From: a virus
Virus record (IMG/VR): IMGVR_UViG_3300045116_000679
Coordinates: 1-64,000 of that record
DNA: 64,000 bases
Reading direction: 5' to 3' (one strand)
A program made the position numbers and the translations under genes. The notes below the pieces were generated by a model. The model saw nothing but the letters and a program-made list of their open reading frames with translations. It searched no databases and was not told where the DNA came from. This document shows positions 54,101 to 63,486 of this stretch, in pieces (position 1 is the stretch's first letter; every line of letters starts with the position of its first letter).

Positions 54101-56307
54101 CCGGGCTCGGCACGTCCTCGCCGTTCGTGCAGGCGCGCGACCAGATCCGGGCGCTCGGGGACTCGCTCCTCGGCTTCGTGAACGACACCGCCCTGGCATT
54201 CAACGGGAACACGGAAGCCGTCGGGCGCGCGGCCGCCGCGGCGTTCGAGATGGCCAAGGCCAGCATGGCCGTCGAGCCCGAGCTGTCGGACACCGCCCGG
54301 CGCCTGGAAGAGATCCGCGGCAAGGGCGCGGCGCTCGCCGAGGTGATGACGAAGCTCGGGATCAGCGCGGCCGATGCCGCCACCATCGTCCGGCAGCTCA
54401 CCGACACCGCGCTCGCCGACCTGCGCGACACCTTCTCGGGCGACCTGACCCGCAGCCTGCGGGAGGCTCAGGGCAAGTCCTTCTTGAACGAGGCCGCGGA
54501 CCTCGTGAAAGAGGTGGCGACCCTGCGGGCCGACGCCGCCTCGCTCGGGCTCGGCACGGGCGATGTGGACGCCTACTTCACGGCGGCCGCGCAGCAGCTC
54601 GTCGACCAGTCCCAGCTTGCCGGCGATGCCTTCCAGGAACTTGCGCGACTGTTCCCCGAGCTGACCGGCCGGGTGCGCGAGTACAGCGAGGCGGCCGTGA
54701 ACGCCGCCGACCTGACCGCGGCCGCCTCCCGCCGCCTGGGCTACGGCGATCGCCTATTCGCCGCCGGCAACGACACCTCGACGTTGCAGGGCGCGCTCGC
54801 CGCGCAGGAGCGCGAGTTCCAGCAGGAGCGCGAGGAAGAGATCCGCGCGGGCGGGCAGGCGCTGCTCGACTTGGAGCGCGCGCAGTACGCCGAGCGCGCG
54901 GCGCTGATCACCGAGTTCGCGGAGCGCGCGGCCGAGGCCGAGCGGCAGCGGTACGAGGAGGCGGTCGAGTTCCTGTCCGGCGCCGCCCGGACCATCCGGC
55001 AGTTCCTCGACAACCTGACCTCGGGCTCGGGCTCGACCCTCTCGCCGCAGGCCCGGCTCGCGGCGGCGCAGAGCCAGTACGCAGCGCAGCTCGCCGCGGC
55101 GCAGGGCGGCAACCGGGACGCGCTCTCCGGGATCACCGGGAACGCCTCGAACCTGCTCGACGCCGCCCGCGCCTATTACGGCTCCTCGGCGGGCTATCAG
55201 GCGATCTTCGGGCAAGTGCAGTCGCAGCTCGGCGCGCTCCCCTCGCAGGTCTCGCCCGAGCAGTTCATCGTCAACGCCATCGACACGTCTCGCCAAGCGA
55301 CGGTCGACGCCCTGACCCTGACCCGCACGGCGCTTCAGGCCGGGCTACAGGCCAACAGCCCCGTGCTGATCGCGCAGGCGCTCGATGCGTCGTTCAACAC
55401 GCTCGACACCAGCCTCGACGGGCTCCTGTCCGCGCAGGAATTCCTCGTCGGGCTCGGTCCGCTGGCGACCAAGGCCGAGCAGCAGCAGGCCCGGGATATC
55501 TTCAACGCGATCGATGCTAACGGCGACGGGCAGCTCGACAAGCTCGAACTGGTGCGCGCCCGCGCCGCTGGCATCGAGGTCTCGACCGGGGCCACCAAGA
55601 ACGCCGTCGATCAGGGGAACGAACTCGCCTCGCAGACGCGGGCGCTCATCGACGCCGGCAACGCTCTGTCCGGCACCGGCAACACTCTCGCAACCACCGC
55701 GAACGGCATCGCCCAGACGCAGAGCGATTTGCTCGTCGCGATCCGAGACGTCCAGACACTTCAACGCCTGCAGCTCGAAGCTTTGAACGGCCAGTTCAGC
55801 CTCAATACGACGCTGTTCATCGGCAACCGGCAGCTCGACAACAACATGGTCACGGCGCTGAACAAGATCGTCTACAACACAGCGCTCACCGATAACGCCA
55901 GGAACGCCGCGCAGGGCGTGTACGCCGAGGGCGGCTGGGTTACCGGTCCGGGCACCGGCACGTCAGACAGCATCGTGGCCCGGCTCTCGAACGGCGAGTT
56001 CGTGATGCGCGCCGCGATGGCGCGGCAGTACGGGCCGATGCTGGAAGCCATGAACGACAACCGCTTCCAGATGCCGGCCATGCCAGTGCCGGTCGCGGCG
56101 GGCGGGGACGGCGCGGCGATGGCGGCGGCCGTTGGCTCGCTCCGGGGCGAACTCGTCGCCTTGCGTGCCGAGGTGGTGCGGCTGCGGCAGGCGACGGTGG
56201 CGGGCGCGGTCGAGACCCGCGATGCGGTCGAGCAGAACACCGCCGTGACCGAGGTGGGCAACCGCGCGGCAAGCCGGGCGGATCTCCGCCGCGGCCGGGC
56301 GGCCTGA
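51154..56307 (+). CDS. tail tape measure protein with EF-hands
   Basis: 1717 residues. N-terminal tape-measure domain (LSAQLADITVQLAGGQSPFL, VAGSIAAIGQTISSIVSP), long coiled coils (for example MRQEQQQIGQLATGAQARED), hydrophobic Gly/Ala stretches around 820-885, and the end NGEFVMRAAMARQYGPMLEA typical of tape measures. Two EF-hand loops occur at residues 1418-1429 (DTSLDGLLSAQE) and 1454-1465 (DANGDGQLDKLE). It sets tail length and is injected into the host. Confidence 0.92.
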   Translation: MSSGVPVIAGVAVEVVADLSTFDAGIARAQASARTAGAVIAADLGKIEAAERRVGAASEEVARVGKAAANSATATERLAKGLEAAERAAKAAAAAGGGAGSGGSGSGSDRGKRAAEEAAAANENLRKTTRLAAHEVSNLSAQLADITVQLAGGQSPFLVLLQQGSQIAPILGSRGVAGSIAAIGQTISSIVSPTVAIFSTLTAAVIYGYSAWSRYDDAQRSALTTLQGLGRNLGMTVSQFEDLARSAAAAGNMSTRQAGDLATALARTGRIGPENIRRIIEVSKDLAATLGTDLDSIKDKLGTTFGSAEGIDNLNRQLRFLDANTSDVIDSLFRQGRAQDAIRLALEKLPSSLARYEQSQSAVARGWEAVKTAVSEADLAVGRFIDRIVRGPSAADRLRELEGRVKALREAASPDLTEAGAMTRTILATRPIPSTPSTQPSRNQQLEKAESDLFDQREQMRANMRLEMERAADRKRQDEINRTTQSLRDEIKALMPGTQQWRERKDALELFERAAQSSDAEMRKQALGVKGFAEAQDILQQAQKSATNAQGEALTQAEKAARQRAIDLADARAVTDADRARVARMRQEQQQIGQLATGAQAREDAEHAARMELERSEAQVRAMIRAQQAEGQELQARINLLGQSSEAQAVAAARQRAINDLTLQGKDTTSALSQEYIGLIEANARLSLSYEKAREAQQRLVEGQRQIGQMFSSFLNDILSGTGRLSDAFANIGRSITSSGLQAILTGEGGMATLLGTAPTERGQLGGLLGGNLGIFSGTIKDAVREGTTLGTKPLSESFEFLRDTPLAGFTGRQALGIGGGALAIASAYGTGTNASSRMGALLSGGVSGALGGALMGAQAASIGGPVGAVAGGVIGAALSLFGFNDAEKQRIKEAKKQAEEAYQAAKSQIDALRAQFRGEIQGALGQSISQANQQAYQAMQVAAKAGREAEANAIYQDFQSFTGRVKREFAAAFEGNLSALSAGLGTSSPFVQARDQIRALGDSLLGFVNDTALAFNGNTEAVGRAAAAAFEMAKASMAVEPELSDTARRLEEIRGKGAALAEVMTKLGISAADAATIVRQLTDTALADLRDTFSGDLTRSLREAQGKSFLNEAADLVKEVATLRADAASLGLGTGDVDAYFTAAAQQLVDQSQLAGDAFQELARLFPELTGRVREYSEAAVNAADLTAAASRRLGYGDRLFAAGNDTSTLQGALAAQEREFQQEREEEIRAGGQALLDLERAQYAERAALITEFAERAAEAERQRYEEAVEFLSGAARTIRQFLDNLTSGSGSTLSPQARLAAAQSQYAAQLAAAQGGNRDALSGITGNASNLLDAARAYYGSSAGYQAIFGQVQSQLGALPSQVSPEQFIVNAIDTSRQATVDALTLTRTALQAGLQANSPVLIAQALDASFNTLDTSLDGLLSAQEFLVGLGPLATKAEQQQARDIFNAIDANGDGQLDKLELVRARAAGIEVSTGATKNAVDQGNELASQTRALIDAGNALSGTGNTLATTANGIAQTQSDLLVAIRDVQTLQRLQLEALNGQFSLNTTLFIGNRQLDNNMVTALNKIVYNTALTDNARNAAQGVYAEGGWVTGPGTGTSDSIVARLSNGEFVMRAAMARQYGPMLEAMNDNRFQMPAMPVPVAAGGDGAAMAAAVGSLRGELVALRAEVVRLRQATVAGAVETRDAVEQNTAVTEVGNRAASRADLRRGRAA

Positions 56308-56318
56308 GGCGGCGCCCC

Positions 56319-57854
56319 GTGACCATCTACACGCTCGAGGTCCAGGCGCACACCGGCGTCGAGGTGCGCACGTTCTACGCGGCCGACCGCCGCTACACCA
56401 CGCGGCCGACCGATACGCCGGCCAACCAGCATTTCCGGGCGACGATCAAGGATCCGGGCAACCTCGAACGGTTCCTGTTCGGTCAGGGCTCGACCACCGG
56501 CCAGAGCAGCATCGGCGTCGGCGAGGTCGTGCTGGTCAACGCCGACGGGCGCTATGACACCTGGGCGAATTACGCCTTCGACGGGCGGCCCTGCATCATC
56601 AAGGCGATTCCGGTCAACGGCGCCGGCAAGCCGCTCGTGTCCTACGCCGCAGCGCCCGTGCTGGTCCGCGGCACCGTCGAGAGTGTGGACCTCACCGACG
56701 TCTACAGCACGGTGCGGCTGCGCCTCTACGACCGCCTGTCAGACCTCGACCGGCCGCTGCTGACAGACCGGTACGCCGGCAGCACCACCGGCCCGGGGGC
56801 CACCGCCGAGGGCACCACGGATCTCGCCGGGACGGTCCGCCCCCGGGTCTACGGCACCGTGCGCAACATGGCGCCGGTTGACGTCAATCCCTTCGACCTC
56901 ATCCGGCAGGTGTCGGATGCGAAGTGCACGGCGATCACCGTCTACGACGGCGGGCTCGCGCTCACCCCGGCCGCCGACTTCCCCTCGATCGCGGCGCTAC
57001 AGGCCGCCACGATCGCCCCCGGGCAGTACGCGACGGCGCTGACGCTCGGCCTGTTTCGCCTCGGCGGCTCGCCGGCCGGTGTCGTCACCGCCGACGTGAC
57101 GGCCGACGGCCCGAACACCGCTGCCGGTATAGCGCGGGCGATGCTGCTCGATGCCGGGCTGTCCAGCGCGGATCTCGACGGCGCGAGCTTCGACGCGCTC
57201 ACGGCCGCGAACGGAGCGCCCTGCGGCTATCTCGTCGGCGACGACCGAAGCGTGCTTCAGGCCGCGACGGACGTCCTGCGCAGCGTCGGCGGCTGGATCG
57301 TCCCGCGTGGCGACGGCGCATTTCAGGTCGGCCGGCTGCAAGCGCCGTCCGGCGCGCCGGTCGCGTCGCTGGCGGACTGGCAGGTGCGGGGCTCGGTCCA
57401 GCGCCTTGCGCCGGCGGACAGCAACCGGGGCGTGCCGGCGTGGCGCGTCGTGGTCCGCTACGGCCGCCTCGCGCGCCCCCTGACCGAGGGCGAGATCGTC
57501 GGTGCCGTCGACCCCAGCCGCCGCGCGGCACTCAGCCTCGCCTATCGCGAGGCGGTCGCGGAGGACCCCTCGATCAAGGCCCGGCACCTCATGGCGCCGG
57601 AGATGACCTTCGAGACGTACCTGACCGAGACGGCGGACGCCCAGGCCGAGGCGGCGCGGTTGCTCGCGATCTACGGCACGCGCCGGGCGATCTGGCGTGT
57701 GCAGCTCGATCAGGAGACGGCGCGGGACGTCGGCCTCGGTCAGGTGGTCTCGCTCACACTTTCCCGCGCGCTGCGGTCCGGCGCCCTGCTCGTCGCGATC
57801 GGTCGCATCGACGACTGCGTCAACGACCGCGTGCAGCTCGACCTCTGGGGATAG
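56319..57854 (+). CDS. tail-tip protein (baseplate hub-like)
   Basis: 511 residues from a GTG. VQAHTGVEVRTFYAADRRYT, KCTAITVYDGGLALTPAADF and WRVQLDQETARDVGLGQVVS. Mixed beta structure and position after the tape measure fit a distal-tail or hub protein. No enzymatic motif seen. Confidence 0.65.
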   Translation: MTIYTLEVQAHTGVEVRTFYAADRRYTTRPTDTPANQHFRATIKDPGNLERFLFGQGSTTGQSSIGVGEVVLVNADGRYDTWANYAFDGRPCIIKAIPVNGAGKPLVSYAAAPVLVRGTVESVDLTDVYSTVRLRLYDRLSDLDRPLLTDRYAGSTTGPGATAEGTTDLAGTVRPRVYGTVRNMAPVDVNPFDLIRQVSDAKCTAITVYDGGLALTPAADFPSIAALQAATIAPGQYATALTLGLFRLGGSPAGVVTADVTADGPNTAAGIARAMLLDAGLSSADLDGASFDALTAANGAPCGYLVGDDRSVLQAATDVLRSVGGWIVPRGDGAFQVGRLQAPSGAPVASLADWQVRGSVQRLAPADSNRGVPAWRVVVRYGRLARPLTEGEIVGAVDPSRRAALSLAYREAVAEDPSIKARHLMAPEMTFETYLTETADAQAEAARLLAIYGTRRAIWRVQLDQETARDVGLGQVVSLTLSRALRSGALLVAIGRIDDCVNDRVQLDLWG

Positions 57855-57857
57855 GGC

Positions 57858-58724
57858 GTGCCGCAGAAGAACATCACTCTCATCTACGAGAATTTCGCCG
57901 ATCGCGGCCAGTTGAGCGGCGGGTCGTGGCGCTCGTCGTTGCCGCTGACGAACCTGCAGACGCCCCACCTCCCCGAGATCGCGCGCAGCGCCTCCGCGGC
58001 GGCGGGCTCGACGTGGTTCAACGCGCTGCTGACGACGGACCAGCCGATCGGCGGCATCGTGGTCGGCCCGGTCAACGCCACGATCAACGCCACTGCTCGG
58101 ATCCGCGCCTTCACGAGCAGCAGCTACACGACCACGCTCTACAACAGCGGGGTGATCCCGTTCCCGGGCATCCTCGACGAGACCGTCGAGCTCGAATGGG
58201 AGGATGACGGGTACTGGGACGGGGACGTGCGCGGGTTCGGCGACGCACTGTCGGGCGCGTACCTCTTCCACCTCCCACCGGCGCCCGTCGTCTCGCGTTA
58301 CTGGCGCATCGAGCTGTTCGATGAGGGCAACCCGATGGGTTACCTCAACATCGGCCGGCTACTGATCGGCCGGCGCTGGCGGCCGGAGCACAATTACGAC
58401 GAGGGCGACAACGGCCTTTCGTTCGAGGCCCTGACCGACCAGGAGGAGAGCCGGTCGGGCACCAAGTTCTTCAACCCGCGCAACATGCGCCGGGTGTTCC
58501 AATTCTCGTTCGGCCGTCTGCCGGACACAACGTCATTCGCCGAGGTCTTCCGCATTGCTACCCGCTCGGGCCTGCACAATCAGGTCGCGGTGATCCCGAA
58601 CCCGGACGATCCCAACACCTTTCAGCGGGAGGCGCTGCTCGGAACGCTGCGGCAGCTGCCGGGCCTGCGCAGGTTCAGCACGCCGGACTTCGCCACTTCG
58701 TTCGTGATCGAAGAATCCCTGTAA
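57858..58724 (+). CDS. tail-tip protein
   Basis: 288 residues: KNITLIYENFADRGQLSGGS, VSRYWRIELFDEGNPMGYLN, IGRLLIGRRWRPEHNYDEG. A beta-sandwich pattern resembling distal tail or carbohydrate-binding modules. Three bases separate it from the previous gene. Confidence 0.6.
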   Translation: MPQKNITLIYENFADRGQLSGGSWRSSLPLTNLQTPHLPEIARSASAAAGSTWFNALLTTDQPIGGIVVGPVNATINATARIRAFTSSSYTTTLYNSGVIPFPGILDETVELEWEDDGYWDGDVRGFGDALSGAYLFHLPPAPVVSRYWRIELFDEGNPMGYLNIGRLLIGRRWRPEHNYDEGDNGLSFEALTDQEESRSGTKFFNPRNMRRVFQFSFGRLPDTTSFAEVFRIATRSGLHNQVAVIPNPDDPNTFQREALLGTLRQLPGLRRFSTPDFATSFVIEESL

Positions 58725-58737
58725 AGGAAGCCTGTAG

Positions 58738-61035
58738 ATGCCGTTCACGGCTCAGGAGGCGGCGGCGCTTCAGCGCCTGCTCGCCTACTATGACGGGGAT
58801 AACCCGTACGATCCGGATACCAACCCGGGCGGAATGCGGCTCGGCGGGCATCGCTTCAACTTCGAGCCCGCCCTGCAGGACGTCGCTCGTGTCGCCGCTG
58901 GCATGGGCGCGCTCGTCGACCAAGCCCTGGAGGCGATCGAGGACGCGATCGCGGTGTACGGCAGCGCGGAAGCGCTCACGGCCGCCGTCGTCGCAGCCCA
59001 GGCCGCCGCGCAGCAAGCGGCGGACTATGCCGCGAACGGATATCTGCGCTTCACCTCTCTGGCCGGCCTCTCGGCCTACACGCCGAACCGGCAGCCCCCG
59101 GCGGGTGGGTTCTACTACGCCGAGGTGGAGGGGGACGGGAGTAACGACGGGGCCTATCGCTGGGCGCCAGGCGGCCCGTGGGTCCGCTACAGCCTGCTGA
59201 CACTTCGGCAGGCGATCGCCGCCGCGCCGCAGGCCGCCGTCGATCTGATCGCCACCAAGGGCGTGACCTTCCCGGGTGGCGGCGAGATCGGCCATGCCGT
59301 CCCGACGAAGACGCGCAGCGCCCGCCGGTTCTGGTTCAAGATCAAAGACCAATCGGAGCGCACCGTGGCGGGCGTCGACCCGGACGGGGTGTGGTACGCT
59401 TTCCGCCTCGCGATCGACACCCTGAAGCGTACCGGGCGGTCGGTGCCGGCCTTCGCCGAGCCGATCAGCGACCTTCGTCGCCGGGTCGCCATCGGTATCC
59501 GCCCCGGCGGCCGAGTGCTGCTCGGCGGTCTCGACCTCGTCGTGCGGCGCACCCGGGCACGCTCGGTCCCAGCCTTTGCGGACGCGCTTCGGGATCTGCG
59601 CCACCGGACCGGGTTTGGCGTGCAGCCGGACGGGCGGGTGCGGATCGCGCCGTCGCTGTCGTCCGGCCCGGCCATCGGTGAGGCGCTGACCCCGCCGGCC
59701 GACGCCATCACCAGCTCGGTCGGCAAGGTCATGGGGCTGCGCTATGGCCGCAGCGGGCTCGTGGCCGCGACGGTCTGGGAGCGATCCTCCCTCATGGCCT
59801 ACGACGTGCTCCGCCGCCGCGGAGGGCGGCGCACGGCCCTCGTAGACCATCCGTCACCTCTGCGGGTGGTGCTCGGCTACGGGCAGTCGCAGTGGATGCT
59901 GTCCGGCGCCTCCGTCGCTGCCCTGACGACCCCGCTCTATCCGCACCACTGCGTGATGTTTCCGGAGCATCACGACGCGGGCGCCGGGGCGACGATCGCG
60001 GCCGATATGCGCGAGTTCACGCCGCTGGTCGATGCCGTGGGCGCGATCCCGTGGCTCGGTACGGCGGTCGGGTTCGCGATCGAGGGGCGCGACCGCCTCG
60101 CCGGCCGGGATAGCCCCGGCCTGATGGTCGGCGCTCACCATGCCGGCGGGCAGCCGCTGACGACGTTCGTAGTCGGCACGCAGGCGTACACCAACCTGCT
60201 CGCCCTGGCCCGGGCCGTGGTCGCGACCGCCGCCGCCTACGGCCGATCCGTCGTGTTCGATGTCTCGTTCATCCAGGGTGAGAGCGGCCCCTACAATCAA
60301 AGCCAGTGGGTCACCCTGTTCACCTCGCTGGCGGCCTCGATCCGAACCGACCTGCAGGCGATCAGCGGGCAGACCCGGGCGCCGTACATCCTGCTCAGCC
60401 AGATCAACGGCAACGACAACGCCACCGGCTTCACGGGGGTCGAGTACGCACAGGTCGACGTCGGCCGGTCCCTGGCGGCCAGCGGCGTCATCCTCGCCGG
60501 GCCGATGTATCAGTGCCCGCTCTCCGACGAGATCCACGGCAGCACGATCGGCAGGATGGTGCTCGGCGACCTCCTGTCCGAGGTGTACGCCCGCGTCGTC
60601 ACGCTCGGGCAGGCGTTCGCGCCGCTGTGGCCGACATCGACCGTCCGCACCGGCAACCTCATCGATCAGACGTGGAACCTGCCCCCTGGCACGTCGGCCC
60701 TGGCCTGGGATGATGGGTCGACCTCCCCGCAATGGGTGCCGTCGCTCACCAACCGGGGCGCGACCTACGAGGACAGCACGACCTCCGCGACGATCACCAG
60801 CGTGGCGATCACCGGGGCCAACACCACCCGCATCACGCTCTCCGGCACGCCGACCGGCGCGAACAAGGCCGTTCGCTGGGGCGTCGGCTCCGACACGCTC
60901 GTCGATGGCTGGGCCGGCCCGCGCACGCAGCTCATGGCCGTGTCTACGGCCCCGAGCGTCTTCGCCCCTCTCGGCTACGCCGTGCCGAGCGCCGTGCGCC
61001 ACTACGCCGTCAAGACCAGGGACAACGCAACATGA
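58738..61035 (+). CDS. tail fibre with SGNH/SASA-type esterase domain
   Basis: 765 residues. N-terminal attachment part (1-100) with an Ala-rich helix, then three imperfect repeats of about 50 residues at about 200-305 (RSVPAFAEPISDLRRRVAIG and RSVPAFADALRDLRHRTGFG). The esterase domain is at about 375-615: block I Y381-GQS384, QGES (513-516), and the D-x-x-H of the last block in LSDEIHGSTIG (D597, H600). It probably removes acetyl groups from surface sugars during adsorption. ATGA overlap with the next gene. Confidence 0.8.
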   Translation: MPFTAQEAAALQRLLAYYDGDNPYDPDTNPGGMRLGGHRFNFEPALQDVARVAAGMGALVDQALEAIEDAIAVYGSAEALTAAVVAAQAAAQQAADYAANGYLRFTSLAGLSAYTPNRQPPAGGFYYAEVEGDGSNDGAYRWAPGGPWVRYSLLTLRQAIAAAPQAAVDLIATKGVTFPGGGEIGHAVPTKTRSARRFWFKIKDQSERTVAGVDPDGVWYAFRLAIDTLKRTGRSVPAFAEPISDLRRRVAIGIRPGGRVLLGGLDLVVRRTRARSVPAFADALRDLRHRTGFGVQPDGRVRIAPSLSSGPAIGEALTPPADAITSSVGKVMGLRYGRSGLVAATVWERSSLMAYDVLRRRGGRRTALVDHPSPLRVVLGYGQSQWMLSGASVAALTTPLYPHHCVMFPEHHDAGAGATIAADMREFTPLVDAVGAIPWLGTAVGFAIEGRDRLAGRDSPGLMVGAHHAGGQPLTTFVVGTQAYTNLLALARAVVATAAAYGRSVVFDVSFIQGESGPYNQSQWVTLFTSLAASIRTDLQAISGQTRAPYILLSQINGNDNATGFTGVEYAQVDVGRSLAASGVILAGPMYQCPLSDEIHGSTIGRMVLGDLLSEVYARVVTLGQAFAPLWPTSTVRTGNLIDQTWNLPPGTSALAWDDGSTSPQWVPSLTNRGATYEDSTTSATITSVAITGANTTRITLSGTPTGANKAVRWGVGSDTLVDGWAGPRTQLMAVSTAPSVFAPLGYAVPSAVRHYAVKTRDNAT

Positions 61036-61817
61036 CCACGCTGCTGACCGACTTCGGCAACTCGGCCCTCCCCAAGGACGGCTACCTCGATGACGTCCTG
61101 CGGGAAGTCCCGAACCTGACCGCCTGGGCGCGCGCCCAAGCGGGCGAAGTGACGATCGCGAACACCGATCGCATCTTCACCTTCAACGACAAGATTACGG
61201 CAGGCCAGTTCACGTTCACGCAGTCTACCGACGCGAACCGCCCGACGCTGCTCGGCAATCAGATCAACGGCTACTCGGCCGCCAACTTCGATGGCACGAA
61301 CGATTTCCTTGTGTGGTCGCTGCCGCTTCCCGACACAACGCAGGCGTTCTCGATCGCGGCTCTGTTCCGGCAGGACGCGACGCAGGACTTCGGTGCCATC
61401 ACCAGCAGGTTCACGTCGGGCACGAACAAGGCCATGTCGATGATCTGCACGCCGACCGGCCTTGAGCTGCAGCACGGAGACTACACGTCGGATACGACCC
61501 GGCCCGGCGTGATCGCGGCCAAGCACGTCAAGGGGCAATGGACGCTGGCGATCCTGTCCTCTGATACGCGGGTTGTCCGTGGGCGGGTGAACGGGGTCGA
61601 TTATGATCCCGTAGCGACCAACAACCCGAGCAACACGAACTTTTTCGCGCTCGGATCGGCGAATTCCGGCGGCGCCAGCTTCCCGTTCAAGGGGCAGATC
61701 GCAGGATTCAAGTTTTTCAATATCGATATCCTAGCGCCGACCGGCATCGATATACTCTCGGCGCTCGAACGATATGCCGTCGAGACCTATGCCCTGCCGT
61801 TCCGCGGCGCGTACTGA
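61032..61817 (+). CDS. LamG/concanavalin-like tail fibre protein
   Basis: 261 residues. SAANFDGTNDFLVWSLPLP, FSIAALFRQDATQDFGAIT, VRGRVNGVDYDPVATNN and FKGQIAGFKFFNIDILA are the pattern of a LamG-like jelly roll. Sugar binding at the tail tip is likely. Confidence 0.75.
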   Translation: MTTLLTDFGNSALPKDGYLDDVLREVPNLTAWARAQAGEVTIANTDRIFTFNDKITAGQFTFTQSTDANRPTLLGNQINGYSAANFDGTNDFLVWSLPLPDTTQAFSIAALFRQDATQDFGAITSRFTSGTNKAMSMICTPTGLELQHGDYTSDTTRPGVIAAKHVKGQWTLAILSSDTRVVRGRVNGVDYDPVATNNPSNTNFFALGSANSGGASFPFKGQIAGFKFFNIDILAPTGIDILSALERYAVETYALPFRGAY

Positions 61818-61829
61818 GGGGCGGCGGGC

Positions 61830-62411
61830 ATGGCCGATTTCGAAGGTCTCCCGTCCAGCGCGAGCGCGGCTGAAGTGGCGGCGGGCTCCGGTCGCGGGTT
61901 CGTCCGGGCCGACCGCTTCGACGCCGCGCTGCTCGGTCGGCTCGGCACAGTGTCGGCGACGGCGGCTGAGATCGTCGCCGGGACGCGGACCGACCGCGTG
62001 CCGACCGTCGCGAGCCTTGCGCAGGCACGGCACGACCTCCCTGCCTTCGTCGCAATGGGGGCGGCCACGGCAGCGGTCGGCGTGCAGACGTGGCAGCAGA
62101 AGCCGCTCGACATCGGCAGCGGCTTCAACGCCGGGACCGGGCGCTTCACGGCCGCGCGTGCCGGTATCCATGTCTTTCACGCATCCGTGCTGATGGCGCC
62201 TATCGGAGCCGCGGCGCAAGTTATCACGATCCGGCGGAATGGTACAAAGCCGTATGGCAATGCCACTTTCGCCAACGCCACCGGCGTATATGCGCAGATC
62301 GCAACTTCCGTAATCTACGACCTAGCGGTGAACGATTACGTCGACCTCTACTCAGACACGGCCCTGTTCCAAGGCACCGAGTTTAGTGTCTTTATCGGCT
62401 GGATGAGGTAA
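61830..62411 (+). CDS. C1q-like fibre protein
   Basis: 193 residues. The C-terminal half (GFNAGTGRFTAARAGIHVFH, ASVLMAPIGAAAQVITIRR, FSVFIGWMR) matches the C1q/TNF-like jelly roll found at the ends of fibre proteins. It probably forms the trimer head that meets the receptor. Confidence 0.7.
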   Translation: MADFEGLPSSASAAEVAAGSGRGFVRADRFDAALLGRLGTVSATAAEIVAGTRTDRVPTVASLAQARHDLPAFVAMGAATAAVGVQTWQQKPLDIGSGFNAGTGRFTAARAGIHVFHASVLMAPIGAAAQVITIRRNGTKPYGNATFANATGVYAQIATSVIYDLAVNDYVDLYSDTALFQGTEFSVFIGWMR

Positions 62412-62414
62412 GCA

Positions 62415-62687
62415 ATGGATATTGTTGTTCCCCTCACGGATGCCGAGGCGCGGGCGCTCTCGACCGTGATGGTTGATCCTCAGGAATGGGCCGCCAACGC
62501 CGTGCGCGAGCGTGCCCGGGTCGCCTCCGAGGCGATCATCGCCTCCGAGGTGCAGGCGCTCATCGCAGCCGGCGAGCCGATCCCCCCCACGGCCGACGAG
62601 ATCATCGAGAGCGCGTTCGCGAGCGGCCGGGCCGTACCCGCCGCCGAGCAGGCCGGGGCGGCTGAAGACGCACCGCTGCCGGCGTGA
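62415..62687 (+). CDS. small protein, possible fibre chaperone
   Basis: 90 residues: MDIVVPLTDAEARALSTVMV, ASEAIIASEVQALIAAGEPI. Helical and acidic. Position directly after fibre genes fits a fibre assembly factor, but no motif proves it. Confidence 0.5.
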   Translation: MDIVVPLTDAEARALSTVMVDPQEWAANAVRERARVASEAIIASEVQALIAAGEPIPPTADEIIESAFASGRAVPAAEQAGAAEDAPLPA

Positions 62688-62788
62688 CCCTCGGCGACTT
62701 CCTCGTCGCGCTCCTCAGCGTTCCGCTCTGGGTCGCCGTTCTCTACGGCGCTGCCTGCCTGATCGGCTGGTGGGCGAGCCGAAGCTGA
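62684..62788 (+). CDS. small membrane protein in the lysis region
   Basis: 34 residues from a GTG overlapping the previous stop (GTGA). One hydrophobic segment (DFLVALLSVPLWVAVLYGAA) and a short cytosolic tail. Too short for the usual ORF limits. Possible holin or antiholin. Confidence 0.5.
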   Translation: MTLGDFLVALLSVPLWVAVLYGAACLIGWWASRS

Positions 62789-62811
62789 CCCTCACTCATC
62801 GGAGATCCGTC

Positions 62812-63486
62812 ATGGTTGCCATCATGACGCCGCTCGGCATAGCGGCGCTGAAGTCGCGCGAAGGCGTCAAGCTCAAGGCATACAAGGATTCGGTCGGCGT
62901 CTGGACGATCGGCTACGGCCACACCAAGGGCGTGAAGCCGGGACAGGTCATCACGATGGCCGAGGCGGACGCGTTCTTCGCCGACGACCTCGCCAGCCAT
63001 GCCCTGCCGATCCTCTCCTGCATCAAGGTCCCGGTGGCGGACCATGAGCAAGACGCGCTGATCTCGATCGCCTTCAACATCGGCGTGGCGGGCTTCCGGG
63101 GCTCGACCTTCCTGCGCCTGCTGAATGCGGGCGACCGGGCGGGCTGCGCCAAGGCGATCATGGCCTGGACGAAGAACAAGGAGCTGATCAGCCGCCGCAC
63201 GGCCGAGCGCGACCAGTTCCTGACGCCCTATAGCCGCGCCGCGCCCAAGGCGCGGAGCACGGACGCCCGGCCGGTCTCGGCGCCGGTCCCGCCGGTGCAG
63301 ACAGTGCCGATCGCCGCCCAGCCCGTCCCTGCGCCGTCTATGCAGCCGATGGCGCCGAACGCCGCCAAGCCGCCCGTGCCGGACACCGCGCCCGTCCCGC
63401 GTCCGCCCGCGGCCCCGGCTGCGGCGAAGCCTTCGGACGGCTTCTGGCTGTCTCTCTGGTACGCCATCACCGGCAAGAGCGCGTGA
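62812..63486 (+). CDS. endolysin (GH24 lysozyme)
   Basis: 224 residues. T4-lysozyme-type catalytic triad: E17 in SREGVKLKAYKD, D26, and T32 in VWTIGYGHT. SIAFNIGVAGFRGSTFLRLL completes the core. The C-terminal third is Pro/Ala-rich and ends in a short hydrophobic segment (FWLSLWYAITGKSA). No signal peptide. It degrades peptidoglycan at lysis and needs a holin. Confidence 0.9.
   Translation: MVAIMTPLGIAALKSREGVKLKAYKDSVGVWTIGYGHTKGVKPGQVITMAEADAFFADDLASHALPILSCIKVPVADHEQDALISIAFNIGVAGFRGSTFLRLLNAGDRAGCAKAIMAWTKNKELISRRTAERDQFLTPYSRAAPKARSTDARPVSAPVPPVQTVPIAAQPVPAPSMQPMAPNAAKPPVPDTAPVPRPPAAPAAAKPSDGFWLSLWYAITGKSA

Noticed and set aside
59854-61002. 382-codon minus-strand ORF opposite the tail fibre
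   Set aside because: Antisense shadow; the plus strand encodes the esterase blocks.
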